From: Acidobacteriaceae bacterium
GTDB taxonomy: Bacteria; Acidobacteriota; Terriglobia; Terriglobales; Acidobacteriaceae
Assembly: GCA_003151155.1 (NCBI GenBank)
Contig: PLWX01000329.1
Span: 1 to 43,036 of the forward strand
Length of the DNA stretch: 43,036 bases
Reading direction: 5' to 3'
Position numbers and translations under genes: made by a program. Shown piece after piece: positions 34,941 through 42,455 of this stretch. Positions within the stretch are counted from its first letter, which is position 1; every line of letters starts with the position of its first letter. Under the pieces are notes generated by a model. It had not been told where the DNA came from. It ran no database searches and was given only the letters and a program-made list of their open reading frames with translations.

Positions 34941-35678
34941 ATGTTTGAAGACAGCCTTTTAGAATCAGGCGGAAAATTCAAGACCAAGCAAGGGGCGACC
35001 ACCACGATTGCGGTCGTGGCGCAGATCGCTTTGATTGGCGTCTTGGTGTTGATTCCGCTGATCTATACTGAGGCGCTCCCGAAAGGGCAGCTGACAACGT
35101 TCCTGGTGGCACCGCCACCGCCGCCTCCACCGCCCCCGCCACCAGCGGCGGCCGCGGTGGTGAAGGTTCACAAGGTTGAAACGGACCTTAACAATGGCCA
35201 ACTCCGAACCCCCACGGCCATTCCGAAAAAAGTCGCCATGATTAAAGAAGACGAACCACCACCGTCTGCCAACGCAGGCGTGATGGGTGGCGTCGCCGGC
35301 GGCGTACCCGGAGGCCAAATGGGTGGCGTGATTGGCGGTATTATCAGTTCCGCGCCGGTTGCGGTTCCCAAGGTTGCGACGCCGCAGAAAGTTCGCGTGT
35401 CGCAGGGCGTATCGGAAGGCTTGCTGCTCCACAAGGTAACGCCGAGCTATCCGCCGTTGGCGAAGCAGGCGCGCATCCAGGGAGCGGTGCTGCTGCAGGC
35501 CACCATCGGTAAGGATGGCAGCATCCAAAACCTGAGAGTTCAGAGTGGCCACCCGATGCTGACGCAAGCGGCTATCGATGCCGTGAGGCAGTGGAAGTAC
35601 AAGCCGTACCTGCTCAATGGTGAAGCGGTCGAGGTCGAGACCACAGTACAGGTCAATTTCACCCTATCCGGCGGTTAG
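34941..35678 (+). CDS. tonB: TonB-type energy transducer
   Basis: A 245-residue protein with full TonB layout: a cytoplasmic N-terminus, one membrane span (TIAVVAQIALIGVLVLIPLIY), a proline run of eleven consecutive prolines (about residues 58-68) and a Gly-rich flexible segment (GVMGGVAGGVPGGQMGGVIG). A C-terminal TonB_C domain follows (PSYPPLAKQARIQGAVLLQ, then AIDAVRQWKYKPYLLNGE). It carries proton-motive energy from ExbB-ExbD across the periplasm to TonB-dependent receptors. The membrane span lacks the SHLS-type histidine of E. coli TonB. The exbB-exbD-exbD genes directly follow, which supports the call over a stray TonB_C protein. Confidence 0.9.
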   Translation: MFEDSLLESGGKFKTKQGATTTIAVVAQIALIGVLVLIPLIYTEALPKGQLTTFLVAPPPPPPPPPPPAAAAVVKVHKVETDLNNGQLRTPTAIPKKVAMIKEDEPPPSANAGVMGGVAGGVPGGQMGGVIGGIISSAPVAVPKVATPQKVRVSQGVSEGLLLHKVTPSYPPLAKQARIQGAVLLQATIGKDGSIQNLRVQSGHPMLTQAAIDAVRQWKYKPYLLNGEAVEVETTVQVNFTLSGG

Positions 35679-35889
35679 ACCACCGCCACTGGAAAGAGTC
35701 CCACGACGAAATCCAGTCTCCCGATTCTCTGCATACCACCGCCCCACGGCGGGCTGTGGTCCCTGCAAGTGCTGACGGTGTAGCGGCCCGAAAGCCGCTG
35801 CGCGTTGTCGGTCAGCTTCGCCGTAACAGAGATCCGCGCTACGCGTCATCCCAGTTCCGCAACATAGTTCCAGGAGGAGATCTAAACTC
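35679..35889 (+). other. tonB-exbB intergenic region with stem-loops
   Basis: 211 bases without a gene. Stems seen are CCGCC-CCAC-GGCGG and AGCGGC-CCGAAA-GCCGCT, followed by a strong ribosome site, GGAGGAG, some 11 bases before the exbB ATG. It may be an mRNA-processing or attenuation region allowing different TonB and ExbB levels. No known RNA family is recognised. Confidence 0.35.
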
Positions 35890-36651
35890 ATGTTCTTCGC
35901 AAACATCGCAACTTTGGCTCTTTACAATGCCCACCTTGCCGCTTCTTGGTTGCTCCAGGAATCCGGCGAAGCTACCGTAGGATGGGACCCGGTCTCGCTG
36001 TGGAAGCAGATGGGTATCCTTGCAAAGCTCGTCGTCTTCATCCTCTTCATCATGTCCGGCTGGTCGATCGGCGTCATGATCGATCGCGCCCTGGCTTTCA
36101 GCGCTGCCCGTAAACAGTCGCGTGCATTTGCACCCGCGGTTGCCGGCGCCCTGCGCGAAGGCAAGATTGATGAAGCCATCCGCGTTGCCGAGCGCAACAA
36201 GAAGAGCCACCTGGCGAAGGTTGTCACCGCCGGCCTGCAGGAATTCAAGGCCCACGGGGAATCAGCTGACATCCCGGGCGAGCAGGTCGAAGCCTCCAAG
36301 CGCGCTCTCGAGCGTGCCGAAGCTATCGTTCACGCAGAACTCAAGCGCGGTCTTTCCGGCCTTGCGACCATCGGAGCAACTGCCCCGTTCGTCGGCCTGC
36401 TCGGAACTGTCGTCGGCATTCTGAACGCTTTCCGTTCGATCTCGCAGAACAAGGCCACTGGTCTTGGCGCAGTCGCCGGTGGTATTTCGGAAGCTCTCGT
36501 AACCACCGCTATCGGACTGTTTGTCGCCATCCCGGCCGTTATGATGTTCAACTATTTCACCAGTAAGGTGGAAGCGTTTGACGTCGAGATGGACAACAGC
36601 TCGAGCGAATTGATCGATTATTTCCTGAAGCGTCGCGGAGTCCGCAAGTAG
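35890..36651 (+). CDS. exbB: MotA/TolQ/ExbB proton channel protein
   Basis: A 253-residue inner-membrane protein with three spans: LAKLVVFILFIMSGWSIGVMI, then after a cytoplasmic loop the family core GLSGLATIGATAPFVGLLGTVVGILNAF, and LVTTAIGLFVAIPAVMMFNYF. The TAPFVGLLGTV-GI and A-GLFVAIPA signatures are those of ExbB/TolQ. With ExbD it forms the proton-driven stator that powers TonB. The cytoplasmic region is long and charged (REGKIDEAIRVAERNKKSHL). It sits in order with tonB upstream and two exbD genes downstream. Confidence 0.95.
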   Translation: MFFANIATLALYNAHLAASWLLQESGEATVGWDPVSLWKQMGILAKLVVFILFIMSGWSIGVMIDRALAFSAARKQSRAFAPAVAGALREGKIDEAIRVAERNKKSHLAKVVTAGLQEFKAHGESADIPGEQVEASKRALERAEAIVHAELKRGLSGLATIGATAPFVGLLGTVVGILNAFRSISQNKATGLGAVAGGISEALVTTAIGLFVAIPAVMMFNYFTSKVEAFDVEMDNSSSELIDYFLKRRGVRK

Positions 36652-36689
36652 TTGGGCGAGGTTCGATTCTCGCGAGGAGACTTTAGGAT

Positions 36690-37139
36690 ATGGGGATCTC
36701 AAAACGCACCGCAGTCGTCAACTCGAACATCAACGTCACCCCCATGGTGGACGTGATGCTGGTGTTGCTGATCATCTTCATGGTCATCACCCCGATGTTG
36801 CAGAAGGGCGTTAGCGTTGATATGGCGAAGACCAATAGTCCCGCACCGATGCCGGATGCGGACAAAGAAGACTCCATTCTTGTCTCGGTTCAACGAGACG
36901 GGGCGGTGTACTTCGGGTCGGACAAGATCAACCCTGACGAGCTGACAACCAAGGTGAAGGACCGGCTGACCAACAAAACCGACAAGCGCGTATTTATCAA
37001 AGCAGATCAGCGCGCCCGCTATGGCAAAGTCGTGGAAATCGTAGACGACATTCGCTCGGCGGGAGTCGATGAAGTTGGTTTGCTCACCGAACAGCGCAAG
37101 GCAACCGTAACCGCGCCGCGGCCAGCGGCCGCCAAGTAG
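36690..37139 (+). CDS. exbD: ExbD/TolR biopolymer transport protein (first copy)
   Basis: A 149-residue protein with one N-terminal span and a periplasmic domain. SNINVTPMVDVMLVLLIIFMV carries the conserved proton-carrying Asp in the membrane (PMVDVMLVLLIIF), as in ExbD/TolR. The periplasmic part contains DGAVYFGSDKINPDELTTKV and VFIKADQRARYGKVVEIVDD, the usual fold. It has GGAGACT before the ATG at 36690. It begins 38 bases after exbB and lies 17 bases before the second exbD. Confidence 0.95.
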   Translation: MGISKRTAVVNSNINVTPMVDVMLVLLIIFMVITPMLQKGVSVDMAKTNSPAPMPDADKEDSILVSVQRDGAVYFGSDKINPDELTTKVKDRLTNKTDKRVFIKADQRARYGKVVEIVDDIRSAGVDEVGLLTEQRKATVTAPRPAAAK

Positions 37140-37156
37140 ACGAGAGGACAAGCACT

Positions 37157-37603
37157 ATGTCAATGAGTGTTGGAGGGTCCGGTGGAGGACCCACAGCGGA
37201 CATGAACGTGACCCCGCTGATCGACGTCTTGCTGGTGCTGCTGATCATCTTCATGGTCATCACACCGCTGACGCCGAAAGGTTTGGACGCGCTCGTTCCT
37301 CAACCCCCGCCGAAAGATCAGAAAGTGCAACCGCCTCCTCCCGAACGCACCATCGTGGTTCAGGTGCTCAAGTCGGGCGACCCGGATCGGCCTACTCTCA
37401 AGATCAACCAGGATGAAACCACCTGGGACACGCTTGAAGGTAAACTTCGCGACGTGTTCGCGAGCCGCGCCGAAAAGGTGATGTTCGTGAAAGGCGATGA
37501 TGATATCGCCTTCAGCAGCGTCGCCCAGGTCATCGACATCGCCCACTCTGCGGGTGTCGATAAGGTCGGTTTGATTACTGCAAAGATCGAGGCTGGAGAA
37601 TAG
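37157..37603 (+). CDS. exbD: ExbD/TolR biopolymer transport protein (second copy)
   Basis: A 148-residue ExbD paralogue: MNVTPLIDVLLVLLIIFMVI holds the conserved membrane Asp, then a proline-rich spacer (QPPPKDQKVQPPPPER) and the periplasmic domain ending VAQVIDIAHSAGVDKVGLIT. Two exbD genes after one exbB are common in acidobacteria and other Gram-negatives with many TonB receptors, and the products probably form a hetero-dimer in the ExbB ring. A long stem-loop (37613-37643) follows the stop before the TPR gene. Confidence 0.95.
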   Translation: MSMSVGGSGGGPTADMNVTPLIDVLLVLLIIFMVITPLTPKGLDALVPQPPPKDQKVQPPPPERTIVVQVLKSGDPDRPTLKINQDETTWDTLEGKLRDVFASRAEKVMFVKGDDDIAFSSVAQVIDIAHSAGVDKVGLITAKIEAGE

Positions 37604-37612
37604 CTTTACAAC

Positions 37613-37643
37613 GGGCGTCCCGTCGCCATGAGTCGGGGCGCCC
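37613..37643 (+). other. Stem-loop after the second exbD
   Basis: GGGCGTCCCG (37613-37622) pairs over all ten positions with CGGGGCGCCC (37634-37643), one pair being G-U, around an 11-base loop. The following sequence is TCCTCCTATTT, not a T run, so it is at most a weak terminator. It may stabilise the exb mRNA. Confidence 0.5.
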
Positions 37644-37721
37644 TCCTCCTATTTCGGCCCGAGAAATCATGCGAGTACCGCGATGCGGTTCGGGCAATAT
37701 GGCAACGGAGAGTGATAACCA

Positions 37722-38549
37722 ATGACTAGAAGCGCACGGGTACTGGTCGTACTCGCAGCCCTGTTCGCCATGATGGCGGGCACGGGGTGCAACAAGCTGA
37801 AGGCTCGCGACCAGCTCAATAAGGGCGTACAGTCTTATAAGAGCGCCAGATACGAAGAGGCGATCGAGCACTTTAAAACCGCAGTTGACCTCGATTCGTC
37901 CCTCACCAACGCACGTCTTTATCTTGCTACCGCCTACGCCCAGCAATTTGTTCCGGGCCTTGATAACGAGGAGAACACCCGCAACGCCAACATGGCGATC
38001 CAGGAGTTCCAGAAGATTCTCGATGCCAATCCCAGCCGGGAGCAGCAGATCCACAGCTTGAAGGGCATCGCGTCGCTCTACTTCAACATGAAGAAGTTCG
38101 ACCAGGCTTCGGAATATCACCGCAAAGTGATCGCGGCCGATCCCAACGACCCGGAAACCTACTACTCGATCGCTGTCATCGACTGGACGCAGGCTTACCA
38201 GGAAGATCAGAAAGCACGCGTGGGTATCGGGCTCCGTCCGGATGCCCAGTTGAAGGATAAGAAGGTCTGCGCTGCGCTTCGCGAGAAGAATGCGAAGAAC
38301 GTAGAAGACGGCATCAGCGATCTGCAGAAAGCCATTCAATTGCGGCCCGATTACGACGACGCAATGGCGTACATCAACCTTTTGTACCGCCAGCGCGCTG
38401 AGTATGAGTGCGACAATCCGCCATCGCAAGAAGCGGACATCAAGACCGCCAACGAGTGGGTCGACAAGACGATCGCTACCAAAAAGGCCAAGGCTGAGAA
38501 AGCCGGTCCGACCGGAGTTATCACGACCGAGACGCCTACGAATAAGTAG
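37722..38549 (+). CDS. Tetratricopeptide-repeat lipoprotein
   Basis: A 275-residue lipoprotein: the signal peptide ends at MAGTGC (C23). TPR units follow, e.g. LNKGVQSYKSARYEEAIEHF then LDSSLTNARLYLATAYAQQF, HSLKGIASLYFNMKKFDQAS, and AIQLRPDYDDAMAYINLLYR near the end. Such lipoproteins scaffold envelope complexes; location right after tonB-exbB-exbD-exbD suggests a link to that machine, an inference only. The C-terminal 30 residues are Lys/Ala/Thr-rich. A strong terminator follows. Confidence 0.85.
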   Translation: MTRSARVLVVLAALFAMMAGTGCNKLKARDQLNKGVQSYKSARYEEAIEHFKTAVDLDSSLTNARLYLATAYAQQFVPGLDNEENTRNANMAIQEFQKILDANPSREQQIHSLKGIASLYFNMKKFDQASEYHRKVIAADPNDPETYYSIAVIDWTQAYQEDQKARVGIGLRPDAQLKDKKVCAALREKNAKNVEDGISDLQKAIQLRPDYDDAMAYINLLYRQRAEYECDNPPSQEADIKTANEWVDKTIATKKAKAEKAGPTGVITTETPTNK

Positions 38550-38569
38550 TTTGGCAAGGCATGTTCTTG

Positions 38570-38596
38570 AAGCCTCCTCGCAAGAGGAGGCTTTTT
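38570..38596 (+). terminator. Rho-independent terminator of the tonB-exb-TPR block
   Basis: AAGCCTCCTC (38570-38579) and GAGGAGGCTT (38584-38593), loop GCAA, followed by T residues to 38596. Confidence 0.9.
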
Positions 38597-38694
38597 GCTG
38601 TTTCGTTGTCACAATCCTTGGTGAGCTTCGTCCGCGGCACCAGCCACATGGGCTGCGCTACAATCCCAATTTCGCGTCTTCCTAGGAATCGTTC

Positions 38695-40260
38695 ATGTCG
38701 TCAAAGCTCTTCAAGAAAATCCTGATCGCAAATCGCGGAGAGATCGCCGTCCGCGTCATCCGCGCCTGTCGCGAAATGGGGATCGAGTCGGTGGTGGTCT
38801 ACTCCGACGCCGATCGTCGCGCCCTGCATGTTCGCAAGGCCGACTACGCGTACCACATCGGACCCTCCGCGGCGAGCGAGTCGTACTTACGGATTGACAA
38901 GATCCTCGAAGTCGCGAAGAAGAGCGGCGCTGAGGCCATTCACCCCGGCTACGGCTTTCTGTCAGAGAATGCACGCTTCGCCCGTGCGTGTGCTGACGCT
39001 GGCGTGAAGTTCATCGGCCCCACGGGCGATGCCATGGATGCGATGGGATCCAAAACCCGCGCCCGTCAGGCCATGGCCGCTGCCGGCGTGCCGATGGTTC
39101 CCGGCAATGCGCAAGGTTTAAAGAGCGCCGAAGAAGCCGAAACTCTGGCCGAGAATATCGGCTACCCGATCATGCTGAAAGCCGCAGCGGGCGGTGGCGG
39201 CAAAGGCATGCGACTGGTGAAGTCCAAGGATGAGCTACGTTCGTCTCTGGAAGCCGCCAGCAGTGAGGCGCAACGTTCGTTTGGCGATAGCGAAGTTTAT
39301 CTCGAAAAATTCATCGTCAATCCGCGCCACATCGAGATGCAGATTTTTGCCGACGAGCATGGCAACACCGTCTGGCTCGGAGAACGTGAATGCTCCGTCC
39401 AGCGCCGCCATCAGAAGGTTCTGGAAGAATCGCCCTCCCCCATCGTTGATTCCGATATGCGGCGTCGGATGGGTGAAGTTGCCGTTCGTGCCGCACAGGC
39501 CTGTAACTACATCAATGCGGGCACCATCGAGTTTCTCGTGGACGAGCAAAAGAACTTTTACTTCCTCGAGATGAATACACGCCTGCAGGTGGAGCATCCA
39601 GTCACCGAGTTGGTTACCGGTCTGGATCTCGTCCAGTTACAAATCCGAGTGGCTTCCGGAGAGCCGCTGCCGTTCAAGCAGGAAGATCTCAGCTTGCGTG
39701 GACACGCCATGGAATGCCGCGTCTACGCCGAAGATCCCGACAACCAGTTCTTTCCTTCGCCCGGACGTATCACTCGACTGATCTCGCCTTCTGGGCCTGG
39801 TATCCGGCGCGACAGCGGCATGTACGAAGGCTGGACGGTACCTCTCGATTACGATCCGCTCCTGGCTAAGCTCATCAGCTATGGGAATGATCGCGAGCAG
39901 TGCATCGGACGCCTGCAACGCGCACTTTACGAATACTTCGTCGGCGGCATCAAGACCAACATTCCACTCTTCCGGCGCATTTTGAGCGATCCTGATTTCA
40001 AAGCCGGCAAGCTGCACACTGGATTTCTCGATCGCCTTCTCTCCGAGCCGCAAATTCCCGCCGCAGAGCACGAGGAGCGTACCCGCATGGCCGCCATTGC
40101 CGCTGCCATCTTCGCGACGAGCGAGCCGCAAGTTACGTTGGGCAAACCTTTCGATGGCGTTACCTATACCGTGCAGTCCCACGGCAAGCAGAGCAATGGC
40201 GACGCCGGCAACGAAAAATCCAAATGGAAGTCCCAGGGACGTGCGGAGGCTATGCGCTAG
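38695..40260 (+). CDS. accC: Biotin carboxylase subunit of acetyl/propionyl-CoA carboxylase
   Basis: A 521-residue ATP-grasp enzyme that carboxylates carrier-bound biotin. It has the N-terminal KKILIANRGEIAVRVIRAC, HPGYGFLSENA, the glycine-rich ATP loop AAAGGGGKGMRLV, the catalytic block ERECSVQRRHQKVLEESPSP, FLEMNTRLQVEHPVTE and the C-terminal AMECRVYAEDP. It is some 70 residues longer than E. coli AccC (449), with a tail (LLSEPQIPAAEHEERTRMAA...) resembling the start of the BT linker of propionyl/methylcrotonyl-CoA carboxylase alpha subunits. The partner carrier starts two bases after its stop. The carboxyltransferase is not in the window. Confidence 0.95.
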   Translation: MSSKLFKKILIANRGEIAVRVIRACREMGIESVVVYSDADRRALHVRKADYAYHIGPSAASESYLRIDKILEVAKKSGAEAIHPGYGFLSENARFARACADAGVKFIGPTGDAMDAMGSKTRARQAMAAAGVPMVPGNAQGLKSAEEAETLAENIGYPIMLKAAAGGGGKGMRLVKSKDELRSSLEAASSEAQRSFGDSEVYLEKFIVNPRHIEMQIFADEHGNTVWLGERECSVQRRHQKVLEESPSPIVDSDMRRRMGEVAVRAAQACNYINAGTIEFLVDEQKNFYFLEMNTRLQVEHPVTELVTGLDLVQLQIRVASGEPLPFKQEDLSLRGHAMECRVYAEDPDNQFFPSPGRITRLISPSGPGIRRDSGMYEGWTVPLDYDPLLAKLISYGNDREQCIGRLQRALYEYFVGGIKTNIPLFRRILSDPDFKAGKLHTGFLDRLLSEPQIPAAEHEERTRMAAIAAAIFATSEPQVTLGKPFDGVTYTVQSHGKQSNGDAGNEKSKWKSQGRAEAMR

Positions 40261-40262
40261 CC

Positions 40263-40766
40263 ATGGTTTACGACATCATCATCTCCGAGAAGACCTACCA
40301 CATCGAAATCGCCCGCAAGGGTACGCGCTGGGCCGGCAAGGTTGATGGCAAGCCCTTCGATGTCGATGCCGTGCCTACCGCCCGAGACATCCTCTCGATC
40401 CTGGAGAGCGACGGCAGCGCATACGAAGTGAAGCGTGAGCGTGCCCTCAATGGTGAACTCCACATGCTCGTCGGCAGTTCCCGTTATCCGTGCGAGGTGC
40501 AGGACCCGCGCTCTCTCCGCACCCGTCGTGCCGCCGGAGGGGCGACCGAAGGCCCCCAGAAGATCGTGGCGCCTATGCCTGGCAAGGTCGTACGTATCAT
40601 CGTGCCTCAGGGCGAGAGCGTGGAGGCCGGGAAGGGCGTTCTCGTGGTAGAAGCCATGAAGATGCAGAACGAGCTGAAATCCCCGAAGGCCGGCAAAGTC
40701 CAGAAACTGCTGGTGGCGGAAGGGGCGACCGTAAACGCCGGGGACACCCTTGCTATAATCGAGTAG
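40263..40766 (+). CDS. Biotin carboxyl carrier protein (acyl-CoA carboxylase)
   Basis: A 167-residue protein. The N-terminal about 90 residues (VYDIIISEKTYHIEIARKGT ... ALNGELHMLVGSS) resemble the BT/linker region of PCC/MCC-type alpha subunits. The C-terminal 70 residues are the biotinyl domain with the biotin-accepting K133 in VVEAMKMQNELKSPKAG. Together with accC it looks like an acyl-CoA carboxylase alpha subunit cut into two genes. The ATG at 40263 follows the accC stop by two bases; an in-frame ATG at 40224 inside accC is also possible. The last codons contain TGCTATAATC, an extended -10-like sequence that may feed the hip locus. Confidence 0.92.
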   Translation: MVYDIIISEKTYHIEIARKGTRWAGKVDGKPFDVDAVPTARDILSILESDGSAYEVKRERALNGELHMLVGSSRYPCEVQDPRSLRTRRAAGGATEGPQKIVAPMPGKVVRIIVPQGESVEAGKGVLVVEAMKMQNELKSPKAGKVQKLLVAEGATVNAGDTLAIIE

Positions 40767-40767
40767 C

Positions 40768-40867
40768 AATATACGCCAGATCGTATATTATCATAATATA
40801 CGCTACGAAGTATATCTTGATGTAATACGCTAATTCGTATATCTTGAATTTATACGATGGAGCGTAT
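40768..40867 (+). promoter_or_regulatory. Four palindromic operators with exact 27 bp spacing upstream of hipB
   Basis: ATACG-N6-CGTAT occurs at 40771-40786, 40798-40813 (one mismatch, AGTAT), 40825-40840 and 40852-40867, with starts exactly 27 bp apart. The first is extended to perfect 8 bp half-sites, AATATACG and CGTATATT (40768-40789). The spacers between sites 2-3 and 3-4 share ATCTTGA. The fourth site covers the hipB Shine-Dalgarno GGAG (40859-40862) and ends three bases before the ATG. Known HipB proteins bind several palindromes upstream of their own gene, so these are very probably autoregulatory operators. The sequence is AT-rich against GC-rich surroundings. Confidence 0.85.
40817..40845 (+). 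promoter_or_regulatory. Candidate hipBA promoter inside the operator array
   Basis: TTGATG (40817-40822), 17 bases, TATCTT (40840-40845). Operator 3 fills the spacer between the two boxes and operator 4 covers the start region, which would allow tight repression. An alternative is the extended -10 TGCTATAAT (40751-40759) at the end of the carrier gene, lying just upstream of operator 1. Confidence 0.45.
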
Positions 40868-40869
40868 GC

Positions 40870-41121
40870 ATGGAGCAAGTAGCTCGTACTCAAAAGCAAC
40901 TTGGTGCCGCATTGCGGCGCCAACGCAAACATCTTGGCCTAACCCAGAGTGCGCTTGCCGCGAAAATCAGTAGTCGCCAAGCGACAGTTTCCGATCTAGA
41001 GGGTGGAGACCGCGACACCCGTCTGCAAACAGTGTTTGAACTTCTGGCAGCACTGGATCTTGAACTGGTGGTCCGACCACGCACCCAACGAGATGCTGCG
41101 CAACTGGAGGCGATCTTCTGA
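40870..41121 (+). CDS. hipB: HipB-type antitoxin / autorepressor (XRE helix-turn-helix)
   Basis: An 83-residue Cro/CI-type DNA-binding protein: ALRRQRKHLGLTQSALAAKI then SSRQATVSDLEGG form the helix-turn-helix, followed by RLQTVFELLAALDLELVVRP. This is the usual HipB layout with a C-terminal beta strand for dimerisation. HipB neutralises HipA and represses the operon through the upstream palindromes. The Shine-Dalgarno GGAG is seven bases upstream of the ATG and lies within operator 4. Its stop and the hipA start share bases as TGATG (41119-41123), giving translational coupling. Confidence 0.93.
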   Translation: MEQVARTQKQLGAALRRQRKHLGLTQSALAAKISSRQATVSDLEGGDRDTRLQTVFELLAALDLELVVRPRTQRDAAQLEAIF

Positions 41122-42425
41122 TGCCTCGTCATCTCACCTACGCTCCGCTCGCGGTCTACATTAATTCAAAGGCAGTGGGTAGACTTCGCCGCGCGCCTTC
41201 CGGCGCGGTGGATTTTCAATACCGCGATGAATGGCTCAACTGGGAGCACGCGTTTCCAATTTCGCTCTCCCTCCCGCTGAGGGCCGACCGATACATCGGA
41301 GCGTCGGTGTTGGCGGTGCTTGAAAATCTACTTCCCGATAATGAAGCGATATTGCGCCGCGTATCAGAACGAGTGCATGCTCAAGGAACAGATGCCTACA
41401 GTCTCTTAACCGCGATTGGTCGAGACTGCGTGGGAGCCCTACAGTTCTTACCAGAAGGGTCTGATCCCGGACCCGCTGGCGGTATAGATGCTCATCCCTT
41501 GTCAGACGAGGACATCGCGGATCTATTAAGAAACCTAACACGCATTCCACTCGGCCTGACAAGCGACGACGAATTCAGGATCTCTATCGCGGGAGCGCAG
41601 GAAAAGACTGCTCTCTTGCATTGGAACGGCAAGTGGTGTCGTCCGCAAGGAGCAACAGCGACATCCCACATCTTCAAACGGCCAATTGGAAGAGTGAGCG
41701 ACAGCATCGACCTTTCTGAAAGTGTAGAGAACGAATATCTCTGCCTTCTGCTGACGGAGGCATTCAGTTTACCTACTGCCAAGGCGAGAATTGGTCTGTT
41801 CGACGAACAAAAAGCTCTGATTATCGAACGATTCGACCGGCTTTGGACCAAGGATGGTAGGCTGCTGCGCGTACCCCAAGAGGACTGTTGCCAAGCTCTC
41901 TCCATACCGCCAAGCAAGAAGTACGAGGCAGACAAAGGCCCTGGGATACCAGCCATCCTGCAACTTCTCAATGGCAGCGATGAACCTATGCTCGATCAGC
42001 AAAGGTTCCTGCGGGCCAATATTGTTTTTTGGCTTCTCGGCGCTATCGATGGACACGCCAAGAACTTCAGCCTGAGGATTTCGGAAGGAGGGCGCTATCG
42101 GCTAACTCCCCTGTACGACGTGGTGTCTGCGCAGTTCGCCGTCGATTCCGGTCGAGTTCGGCAGAACGGTTTCAAGCTTGCTATGGCCGTCGGCAAAAAT
42201 CGACACTACGTCGTGGACAAGATCGCGCCTCGCCACTTCCTGCAAACAGCGACCGCCGCCGGTATCGGCGAATCGGTCGTGCAATCCATCTTTGACGGAC
42301 TGCAAGATGGGATGAAGGCAGTAGACAAAGTGATGAATGAACTGCCTAAAGGCTTTCCTGAACACGTCCGTGATCCCATTTATAGGGGGATTCAGAAACG
42401 TATGCGTTTGTTCGAACTGGTGTGA
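41121..42425 (+). CDS. hipA: HipA-type serine/threonine kinase toxin
   Basis: A 434-residue toxin kinase; E. coli HipA inactivates glutamyl-tRNA synthetase by phosphorylation and triggers dormancy. The N-terminal subdomain (LAVYINSKAVGRLRRAPSGA ... FPISLSLPLR) and core are complete. S155 in FRISIAGAQEKTALL is the equivalent of autophosphorylated S150, K186 (HIFKRP) of the ATP-binding lysine, D310 and N315 (AIDGHAKNFSL) of the catalytic Asp309 and the metal-binding Asn, and D333 (LYDV) of the metal Asp332. It therefore appears catalytically intact. The target here is unknown. A third gene follows 30 bases downstream on the same strand. Confidence 0.95.
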   Translation: MPRHLTYAPLAVYINSKAVGRLRRAPSGAVDFQYRDEWLNWEHAFPISLSLPLRADRYIGASVLAVLENLLPDNEAILRRVSERVHAQGTDAYSLLTAIGRDCVGALQFLPEGSDPGPAGGIDAHPLSDEDIADLLRNLTRIPLGLTSDDEFRISIAGAQEKTALLHWNGKWCRPQGATATSHIFKRPIGRVSDSIDLSESVENEYLCLLLTEAFSLPTAKARIGLFDEQKALIIERFDRLWTKDGRLLRVPQEDCCQALSIPPSKKYEADKGPGIPAILQLLNGSDEPMLDQQRFLRANIVFWLLGAIDGHAKNFSLRISEGGRYRLTPLYDVVSAQFAVDSGRVRQNGFKLAMAVGKNRHYVVDKIAPRHFLQTATAAGIGESVVQSIFDGLQDGMKAVDKVMNELPKGFPEHVRDPIYRGIQKRMRLFELV

Positions 42426-42455
42426 TGTCACTGAGAAATTAGCGGAGAGCGTCGA

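Noticed and set aside
36652..36689. GAGGTTCGATTCTC, resembling a tRNA T-arm, between exbB and exbD
   Set aside because: No acceptor, D or anticodon arm can be fitted around it; it is only a short hairpin in a 38-base gap.
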